Below are positions 1 to 5,554 of a stretch of 7,587 nucleotides of DNA, piece by piece (within the stretch, counting starts at the first letter, position 1; each line of letters opens with the position of its first letter). The stretch covers positions 1 through 7,587 of the forward strand of contig JBFLVN010000185.1 in assembly GCA_040758475.1 (NCBI GenBank). Reading direction: 5' to 3'. A program made the translations under genes and the position numbers. A model generated the notes under the pieces. That model did not search any database. It saw only the letters and a list, made by a program, of their open reading frames with translations, and had not been told where the DNA came from. The DNA comes from JBFLVN01 sp040758475 (GTDB lineage: Bacteria; JAGRBM01).

Positions 1-9
1 AATAGGAAG

Positions 10-1212
10 GTGGTTTTCCGGAGATTTTTATCTTTAACGGCGTTCCTTTTGGCGGCCGGGTGGGTTCTCGCCCCCGGTGAAGCCCTCGCGCGCCTTGTCT
101 TCGGATTTCTCCCCGCCGCGGGCACGGCTGAAACGGCTGAGGTTCAACGGGACCTTCTCTCCCGCCTGGAACGGACCCGCTGGTACAGCCTCTTTGAAAC
201 CGGGCCCGCCGCTTCCTTGCAGGAAGCCTGCGCCCATTCTCGAAAGCCCGACAAAGTGGCGCGGCTCGCCGTTACCAAGGGGAAGAAGTACGAGGGCGCG
301 GTGGAAGTCCTCGACTGCGCCACCAATTCCGCCGATCCCCCCAAGCTCAAGGCTTCGAGCGGGAAACTTTCCAATCTGGCGGGAAGTCTCCGGGCCGATT
401 TCCTCGCCCAATACCCCTTCCTGGCGCTTCTCGAAATCGAACGGGGCCGCCCTTGGGCGAGCGCGGGAAAAGAAGAGAAGATTTTTCCGGGCTCTTATCT
501 TTATAGCTATGCCGAGGAAGCCCCTCGCCAGTACCGCCTCTTGGGACGGTTCTGGGTGAAGAGCTATCACGAAGCCTCCTTCCGTTCGGAACTTGCCGAG
601 GATTTCCGTGTTCCCGGCGCTCCTGCTCCGGCGACGGGAGAGATTCTCTCGCCTAAAAGGCTCGTCGAGAGCGGCTCTCGCGCCCTTGTGCGCCCCGTCC
701 TTTCCGGGATTACCGCCCGGCGGCGGCTTCCCGCGCAGGTTCTCCTTCCTTCGTTCGATCCGCGGAATTCCGTTCAAGGGGCCGGCCTGCGGCTTCCGGC
801 GGGGGCGCACGAACTCGGACTTCCGGAAGAACGGGAAGATGGCACGGGAGAGAGCCTCGAACTGCGGTTCGCAAAGCCCCTTCCGGCGGGGACCGTCCTC
901 CGGTGGCGTTTCGAACACAACCCCCGGACGGGAGAGAGCGGCTACGAAGCGGTTTTGGAATCCCGGCGGATCGTTCTGCGGGTACGGGACGGGAAAAAGC
1001 CGCTTCGGGAACTGGCGGAGGTGGCGATGACCGGGTTTCCCTCGTCCCTCGAACTCGTCACCTACGGCCCTTGGGCGGAGCTTTATGGAGATAGCCGTTT
1101 CCTGGCGGGCTTCGAGGATTTTTCCTTCGACTCCGGCACCGCCGAACTGGAGTCTTCCAAGGAACTCGATCTTTCCTCCTATTCCCTCTACGAAGTAGGC
1201 CCTTCTCTGTGA
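10..1212 (+). CDS. Exported protein of unknown function with TolB/FlgT-like N-terminal half
   Basis: I do not recognise this as a named gene. Residues 1-27 form a clear signal peptide: basic VFRR start, hydrophobic core, and ALA at 25-27 before the likely cut, so the mature protein should act in the periplasm or outer envelope. Residues 28-135 (FGFLPAAG, then a helix with RDLLSRLERTRW) resemble the TolB/CsgG-type fold in which two-letter changes in a strand-helix pattern are typical. Residues 138-195 follow the pattern of a FlgT-type C-terminal barrel: a strand, KIFPGSYLYSY, then LLGRFWVKSY. Residues 245-380 are strand-rich with GxY and WAELYGDSR segments, possibly a concanavalin-like sandwich. 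These fold guesses are inference. The reading frame is open to the window edge, and AGGAAGG at 4-10 overlaps the GTG, so the true start may lie a few codons upstream. The stop overlaps the next start by 4 bases (GTGA), which suggests a joint function with the chaperone-like gene. Confidence 0.75.
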   Translation: MVFRRFLSLTAFLLAAGWVLAPGEALARLVFGFLPAAGTAETAEVQRDLLSRLERTRWYSLFETGPAASLQEACAHSRKPDKVARLAVTKGKKYEGAVEVLDCATNSADPPKLKASSGKLSNLAGSLRADFLAQYPFLALLEIERGRPWASAGKEEKIFPGSYLYSYAEEAPRQYRLLGRFWVKSYHEASFRSELAEDFRVPGAPAPATGEILSPKRLVESGSRALVRPVLSGITARRRLPAQVLLPSFDPRNSVQGAGLRLPAGAHELGLPEEREDGTGESLELRFAKPLPAGTVLRWRFEHNPRTGESGYEAVLESRRIVLRVRDGKKPLRELAEVAMTGFPSSLELVTYGPWAELYGDSRFLAGFEDFSFDSGTAELESSKELDLSSYSLYEVGPSL

Positions 1213-2294
1213 AAGAACGAAACGGACGAAGCGGCCTCCTTTTGGGAACAGGGCTCATCCTCGTCTTGGGAGGGGCCCTGTGGTGGGCGAGCGGCCCCTC
1301 GGAAAAAACGGCTGGCGGTGCTCCCGGTGGGCCTTCCGCGGGCACGGCGGGTTTCCTCGAAGAACGGCCGACGGCCCTCGTGCGTCCCGCCAAAGTGATC
1401 GAGCACGGGGGAAAGTATCTCCTCGGCCCCGAGTTCCTCGACATCTTCAACGCCTTCCGGGTCGAGTACATCGAGAAAGGGAGAAGCGAAGTTCTGCGGG
1501 CTTTTTCCGAATGGGCCAAGGAAAGTTACTCGGAGGAAGTGGCCGCGTTTCTTTTGCAGGTCTTCGACAAATATCTCCTGTACCTGGAACGCCTCGAAGA
1601 CCCGTCCCTCTTTCCGGCGGGCGCTACGATGGACCAGAAATACCAAATTCTCCTCGCCCTTCGCCGGGAGATTTTCGGAGAAGAGATCGCCAAACTCCTC
1701 TTCCAGCACGAAGACGAGCGCGTCCAATTCGCCCTGGCCCTCCAGGCGGTGAAGAACGACCCGGATCTCTCCGAAGAAGAAAAAAAGAAAAAGGCGGAAG
1801 AACTAAAGGCCGGGCTCGATCCGGAAACCCGCGAGCGCCTTTTCCCCTACGACGCCCACCAGGATTACCGGGAGCGCCTTGCGAAACTAAAGAGCGATAC
1901 GGCCGGCCTTCCACCAGGAGAGCAGGCGGCCAAGGTTCGGGAACTGCGCCTTGAGATGTTCGGGGAAGAAGCCACGGGGCGCCTTGAAGAACTGGACCGC
2001 GTGCGGGAAGAGCGGGCCGCCCGGATGGATCTCTACGCCGAGGACCGGGAGAAAATCCTCACCGATTCCACCTTAAACGACGAGCAGAAAAAAGAACGGA
2101 TCAAGAAATTGCAGGAAGAGCGGCTTTTGCCCGAACAGCTTCGCCGCGTCCAGGCGATCGAGGCCTTGGAGCACCTGACCCCCGAAGAAATCGCGAGGCG
2201 CATCAAGGAAGTCCAGGAGGGGGAGCGCGAAGAGCCCGACTGGGAATCCCCGGAGCAGCGGGGGGAGAACGTCCCGGCGCCTGAAGGGAATTAG
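1209..2294 (+). CDS. Lipase secretion chaperone (LifO family) homologue
   Basis: Lipase chaperones (LifO/LimA/LipB, the Lipase_chap family) are inner-membrane-anchored periplasmic helical proteins that wrap and fold a secreted lipase before type II secretion. This 361-residue protein has the family layout and about the usual length. It has one N-terminal membrane anchor (residues about 9-27), a Gly/Ala/Pro-rich linker (about 28-55), and then an all-helical, charged body. Family-like segments are visible in order: a first mini-domain ending in VFDKYLLYLERL; LRREIFGEEIAKLLFQHED; a KNDPDLSEEEKKKK turn; LEMFGEEATGRLEELD; and ILTDSTLNDEQKKERIKKL followed by an LLPEQLRRVQAIEAL helix. The usual RxxFDYxLS signature is altered to a FLDIFNAFRVEY-type sequence. 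GTG was chosen because it overlaps the preceding stop by 4 bases and leads directly into the anchor. No lipase is encoded in the window, so the client is unknown and may be the upstream exported protein or a distant lipase. Confidence 0.83.
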   Translation: MKERNGRSGLLLGTGLILVLGGALWWASGPSEKTAGGAPGGPSAGTAGFLEERPTALVRPAKVIEHGGKYLLGPEFLDIFNAFRVEYIEKGRSEVLRAFSEWAKESYSEEVAAFLLQVFDKYLLYLERLEDPSLFPAGATMDQKYQILLALRREIFGEEIAKLLFQHEDERVQFALALQAVKNDPDLSEEEKKKKAEELKAGLDPETRERLFPYDAHQDYRERLAKLKSDTAGLPPGEQAAKVRELRLEMFGEEATGRLEELDRVREERAARMDLYAEDREKILTDSTLNDEQKKERIKKLQEERLLPEQLRRVQAIEALEHLTPEEIARRIKEVQEGEREEPDWESPEQRGENVPAPEGN

Positions 2295-3145
2295 GTACGA
2301 TCCCCTGTTTCTGCTTTTAGCCGCTCGTCCCGCGCCCATTCGCTCCAGGAGCCGGCATAGAGGCGGGCCGGAATCCCGGCGGTTTCGAGGGCCAGCAGGT
2401 TGTGGCAGGCGGTGACGCCCGAACCGCAGTAGGCGATTACTTTTTTATCCTGGATAATTTCAAACCGTCGTTGGAGATCTTCCGGCGGGAGAAATTCTTT
2501 CGTCCGTTCGTTCATGTTTTCCGCGAAAGGAAAAGAAAGAGCGCCGGGGATGTGGCCGGCCCGGGTGTCCACCGGCTCGAATTCCCCCCGGTACCTCCGC
2601 CCCTCCCGGGCGTCGAGAAGCGTCCCATTCTTTTCCCCCAGGCTCGCGGCGAGGGCTTCTTCTTTATCCACGACGAGAAAAGGTCTGGGATTTGGGAGAA
2701 GTTTTCCCGGTGGGGGAATGGGCGTGGGGTTTGCCGTTACGGGATAATGGAGAGCCTTCCAGCGGGTGATTCCTCCATCGAGCACGGTGGCTCGGTCGTG
2801 CCCAAGCCATTTAAGGAGAAACCAGAGCCGCCCGGCGACAGAGCCGCTCGCATCGTCGTAGCAAGCCACGAACGTGTCGCTCGAAATCCCCAGGCGCGAG
2901 AGCCGCTCGGCCGCCAGGAGGGGCGAGGGCCAGGGATGACGCCCTGATTTTCGCGAAAGGGGGCCGCAGAGGTCCTGGTCCAGGTCCACGAAAACGGCCC
3001 CCGGCAAGTGGCCCCGGCGGTACTCGTCGATCCCCCGTTTTTCCTTCGAGAGATACCAGCGCACGTCGCAGATGCGGAGGGAGGGGTAGCGGAGGTTTTC
3101 GAAGAGAGCGGATGCCGAAACAAGCGGAGAAGAGAGCAATCGCAT
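2291..3145 (-). CDS. Two-domain sulfurtransferase (3-mercaptopyruvate sulfurtransferase / rhodanese)
   Basis: This enzyme transfers sulfane sulfur from 3-mercaptopyruvate or thiosulfate to a thiophilic acceptor such as cyanide or a thiol. At 284 residues it has the normal tandem-rhodanese length and lacks a signal peptide, so it is likely cytoplasmic. The N-terminal inactive domain spans about residues 7-135 (CDVRW at 26-30, GHLPGA at 45-50, and aspartates in YDDASG where a cysteine would sit, then VLDGG). The catalytic domain spans about 155-275, with LLDARE, RAGHIPGA at 195-202, nucleophile Cys240 in the loop CGSGVT, and the family C-terminal SWSEW. The CGSGVT loop is the mercaptopyruvate type rather than the CRKGVT loop of thiosulfate rhodaneses (family knowledge). 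The ATG at 3145 fits the family N-terminus, but no Shine-Dalgarno precedes it. The gene ends convergently, overlapping the chaperone-like gene by 4 bases (TTAG), and diverges from rnpB. Confidence 0.92.
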   Translation of the reverse strand: MRLLSSPLVSASALFENLRYPSLRICDVRWYLSKEKRGIDEYRRGHLPGAVFVDLDQDLCGPLSRKSGRHPWPSPLLAAERLSRLGISSDTFVACYDDASGSVAGRLWFLLKWLGHDRATVLDGGITRWKALHYPVTANPTPIPPPGKLLPNPRPFLVVDKEEALAASLGEKNGTLLDAREGRRYRGEFEPVDTRAGHIPGALSFPFAENMNERTKEFLPPEDLQRRFEIIQDKKVIAYCGSGVTACHNLLALETAGIPARLYAGSWSEWARDERLKAETGDRT

Positions 3146-3151
3146 GACGAG

Positions 3152-3157
3152 GATATA
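3152..3157 (-). promoter_or_regulatory. Possible -10 box of the sulfurtransferase gene
   Basis: On the - strand this reads TATATC and ends 6 bases before the ATG at 3145, so transcription could begin at or next to the start codon. No convincing -35 hexamer and no Shine-Dalgarno are visible. The call is weak and rests on position and composition only. Confidence 0.28.
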
Positions 3158-3184
3158 GATGATTCCAAGGCCGCCGGGCAGTAC

Positions 3185-3213
3185 CTGTTCGTTTGCGGCG
3201 GAATGGCTATATT
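3185..3213 (+). promoter_or_regulatory. Probable promoter of rnpB
   Basis: TATATT at 3208-3213 is a good -10 match in otherwise GC-rich DNA. It ends 7 bases before 3221, the first base of the long P1 helix of rnpB. A poor -35 candidate (CTGTTC, 3185-3190) sits 17 bases upstream. The -10 position fits the RNA 5' end predicted independently from pairing, which supports the call. The -35 is uncertain. Confidence 0.55.
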
Positions 3214-3220
3214 TCCTGCC

Positions 3221-3613
3221 GCGAGCGGAGCGGGCGGCCGCAGGCGCCGCAAGGCGCTTGAGGAAAGTCCGGACTCCGTTGGGGTCGGGCGCTGGCTAAC
3301 GGCCAGGCGGCGTGAGCCGACGGAAAGTGCAACAGAGAGCAGACCGCCGATGGCCGGTCCGAAAGGGCCGGATCAGGCAAGGGTGAAACGGGGAGGCAAG
3401 AGCTCCCCCGGGAGCGCCCCGCGAGGGGCCCCGCGGCAAACCCCGCCCGGAGCAATCGCAAATAGGGACGCGTTTGAGGCGAGAACCCCCGCCGAGGCGT
3501 CCGGGTAGCGAGCTTGAGGCGGCGGGCAACCGCCGTCCCAGAGGAATGGCCGTCTCCCCCGCGCTCCGAAAGGGGCGCGGCGAAGACAGAATCCGGCTTA
3601 CAGCTCCGCTCGC
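3221..3613 (+). ncRNA. rnpB: RNase P RNA (type A)
   Basis: This is the catalytic RNA of ribonuclease P, which removes the 5' leader from precursor tRNAs. The conserved core elements appear in order: GAGGAAAGTCCGGACTCC (3260-3277), GTGCAACAGAGAGCAGACC, CCGATGGCC, CAAGGGTGAAA, GGCAAACCCC, GGAGCAA followed by CAAATAGGG, GAGGAATGGC, and ACAGAATCCGGCTTA near the 3' end. The ends were set by an 11-base perfect P1 helix: GCGAGCGGAGC at 3221-3231 pairs with GCTCCGCTCGC at 3603-3613. The length of about 393 is normal for the type A class. A -10 box lies just upstream and an intrinsic terminator just downstream, so it is an independent transcription unit. The L15 motif that contacts the tRNA 3' end reads GGC (3435-3437) where E. 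coli has GGT. The exact mature ends could differ by a few bases. Confidence 0.97.
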
Positions 3614-3629
3614 GCTGTAACCTTCCAAT

Positions 3630-3673
3630 CGGCCCGCCCGGGCTAACCGCCTGGGCGGGCCGGCCTGTTTTTT
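3630..3673 (+). terminator. Intrinsic terminator after rnpB
   Basis: A very GC-rich hairpin has a left arm at 3630-3642 and a right arm at 3650-3662. That gives 13 pairs with a single G-T wobble, and a 7-base loop (CTAACCG). It is followed after five bases by TTTTTT at 3668-3673. It starts 17 bases after the P1 helix of rnpB closes, and it separates rnpB from the kinase operon. Confidence 0.85.
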
Positions 3674-3679
3674 ACCTCC

Positions 3680-3708
3680 TTGCGGGCTTCTTCTTTCTGG
3701 GCGATGAT
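3680..3708 (+). promoter_or_regulatory. Tentative promoter for the kinase-cyclase operon
   Basis: The 77-base stretch between the terminator and the kinase start must hold the operon promoter unless there is read-through from rnpB. The best sigma70-like pair I see is TTGCGG (3680-3685), a 17-base spacer, and GATGAT (3703-3708). Both hexamers are mediocre, so this is a low-confidence guess. Confidence 0.25.
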
Positions 3709-3750
3709 CCGGGTTCCACGACAATTCAGGCGGGGCGCGGAGGGAGCTTC

Positions 3751-5544
3751 ATGGAGCGCATCGAGACCGTCCGGCGGCTTTCGATCTTCGACAAGCTTTC
3801 GGAAGACGAACTCGAATATGTGACGGGTTTGTGCGAAGAGCGCCTTTACAAGGACGGCGACATGATCCTGGAAGAAGGGGTCCGCGGCATGGGCCTCTTC
3901 ATCCTCAGCATGGGATCGGCCCGGGTCTTGAAGGCCGTCCGCGGCCAGAAGCAACAGGCCATCGGAGAACTCTCCGCCGGAGACCATTTTGGCGAGATGA
4001 GTCTTGTCACCGACCGGCCCACTTCCGCCTCCATCCGTGCGAGCGGCGAGACGACGTGCCTCTTCATCCCCCGCGAGAAATTCCAGGACCTCATGGACCG
4101 GCGGCCCATGATCGGGAAAAAAGTCCTCTGGAGTTTGGTGCAGACCCTCTCCGACCGCCTGCTAGAAGCCGACCGCCGGTACGCCCGGGCGCTCGTGCTG
4201 GAAGACCGGAAGGCGGCGGTAAAGCATTTGGTCAGCCTCCTCTGGCTCCAGACCCGCATGGTCTTTTCCTATCTGTGGGTGTTCGTTCGCAAGACCCTCC
4301 GCATCCCCTTCAGCGCCGAGAAGCTCTCCCGCATCCACCGGAAAAACGCGATCCGCTTCAAGGAGACGGCTTTCCGCCTGAAAGGCGCGAACGTGAAGAC
4401 CGGCCAGATCGCCAGCATGCAGGTCCACCTCCTCCCCAAGGAATACATCGAAGAGTTCAAGGTGATGCGCGACCGGGTGCCGGCCACCGAGTACTCGCTC
4501 ATCGCCGGGCTCATCCAGAGCGAATTCGGCGTTTCCCCCCTCGAACTCTTCGCGGACTTCGACAAGGTGCCCATCGCCGCGGCGTCCATGGGGCAGGTCC
4601 ACGTCGCCAAACTCCATTCGGGCGAGAAGGTCGTCGTCAAAATCCTCCACCCGGGGCTCGAGCGGAGCGTGGCCATCGACCTGTGGCTCACGAAACTTCT
4701 CATCAAGGCCGCTTCTTTCTTTTTGAAAAAAGTCGACCTTCTCCAGATTTACAAAGAGTTCGAAGAGCCGCTTCAGAAGGAACTCGATCTTCTTCACGAG
4801 GCCCAGGCGACGGAGACGATGGCCAAGGAGCTCGCGCCTTTCGGGGTCAAAGTCCCGAAAGTCTACTGGCGTTATTCGAGCAAGCGGGTTCTCACCCTCG
4901 AATTCATCGAAGGGACGAACGTGGACAACATCGCCCAGCTCAAGAACTGGAAGGTGGACCGCCAGAAGCTCATGCAGACCTACCTTCAATGTTTCTTCCA
5001 GCAGGCGTTCCTGGGCGGCTTCTTCCACGCCGATCCCCATCCGGCCAACGCCTTTTCGACGCCCGAGGGGAAGCTCGCCCTGCTCGACTTCGGGATGGTC
5101 AAGCGCCTTCCCGACCACGTGCGCAACGGCCTCATGAAGGAGATGCTCGGTGGCTTTTTCAATAATCCGAAGCTCTACGTGGATGGCTTGATCGAGAAAG
5201 GCGCCATGGGTGAGAAGGACCGGGGCAAGATCGAAAAACTAGCGATCAAGATGTTCAGCGACCCCAACATGCGGAGCGCCATCTTCGACCACGACATCAA
5301 GCGCGACGGGGACATGAAGCAGCTCTTTGGCGCCATGAGCGACGTGCTCGATGAGATGGAAACCTTCCAGACCCCCCAGGACAACCTGATGCTCATGCGG
5401 GCGCTTGGCATCGTGATCGACGTCTGCAAGGAAGTGGTGCCGGAAGTCCCCGTGAGCCAGCTCGCCATGCCGGTGGTCACTCCCATCTTCCAGGATTTTC
5501 TCAAAAAGAACCCCCAATACCTGCAAGCGGGGGCCAAGGCTTGA
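3751..5544 (+). CDS. ABC1/UbiB-family atypical kinase with N-terminal cyclic-nucleotide-binding domain
   Basis: ABC1/UbiB/ADCK proteins are atypical kinase-fold ATPases, often linked to ubiquinone or other isoprenoid-lipid metabolism. Here a CNMP-binding domain (residues about 5-130) precedes the kinase fold. Its phosphate-binding cassette is FGEMSLVTDRPTSAS, from F80. The kinase part shows every family hallmark: KTGQ (216-219), the alanine-rich loop PIAAASMGQVH (274-284) in place of a glycine-rich loop, ATP-binding Lys297 (VVVK), the ExD motif Glu344/Asp346, catalytic HADPHPAN (426-433, Asp428 and Asn433) and DFG at 446-448. The usual C-terminal hydrophobic helices are not apparent, so it may be cytoplasmic or peripheral. 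The ATG at 3751 was chosen because GGAGGG lies 6 bases upstream, the binding domain starts at once, and any longer version would run back through the terminator and rnpB. The cyclase gene follows after 10 bases, suggesting nucleotide control of this kinase. Substrate unknown. Confidence 0.92.
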   Translation: MERIETVRRLSIFDKLSEDELEYVTGLCEERLYKDGDMILEEGVRGMGLFILSMGSARVLKAVRGQKQQAIGELSAGDHFGEMSLVTDRPTSASIRASGETTCLFIPREKFQDLMDRRPMIGKKVLWSLVQTLSDRLLEADRRYARALVLEDRKAAVKHLVSLLWLQTRMVFSYLWVFVRKTLRIPFSAEKLSRIHRKNAIRFKETAFRLKGANVKTGQIASMQVHLLPKEYIEEFKVMRDRVPATEYSLIAGLIQSEFGVSPLELFADFDKVPIAAASMGQVHVAKLHSGEKVVVKILHPGLERSVAIDLWLTKLLIKAASFFLKKVDLLQIYKEFEEPLQKELDLLHEAQATETMAKELAPFGVKVPKVYWRYSSKRVLTLEFIEGTNVDNIAQLKNWKVDRQKLMQTYLQCFFQQAFLGGFFHADPHPANAFSTPEGKLALLDFGMVKRLPDHVRNGLMKEMLGGFFNNPKLYVDGLIEKGAMGEKDRGKIEKLAIKMFSDPNMRSAIFDHDIKRDGDMKQLFGAMSDVLDEMETFQTPQDNLMLMRALGIVIDVCKEVVPEVPVSQLAMPVVTPIFQDFLKKNPQYLQAGAKA

Positions 5545-5554
5545 AGGGTGATTC

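Noticed and set aside
34..918. 294-residue open frame on the - strand opposite the first gene
   Set aside because: The + strand frame has a signal peptide and couples to the next gene. The - strand product is Arg/Pro/Gly-rich with no family features.
10..1212. The first protein as the lipase client of the chaperone homologue
   Set aside because: I found no GxSxG nucleophile elbow or other lipase feature in it, so it cannot be called a lipase.
3207..3508. Short open frames on both strands across rnpB
   Set aside because: The sequence is explained by the conserved RNase P RNA core, and the frames are chance products of its GC content.
3514..3750. A longer version of the kinase starting upstream at 3514 (79 extra residues)
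   Set aside because: It would cover the 3' part of rnpB and its terminator. The extra residues are low-complexity and unlike the family, and the ATG at 3751 has a good ribosome-binding site. A gene caller could make this mistake.
4162..5118. 318-residue open frame on the - strand inside the kinase gene
   Set aside because: This is an antisense shadow of a GC-rich gene. The + strand frame has all the ABC1 motifs and the - strand protein shows no recognisable domain.
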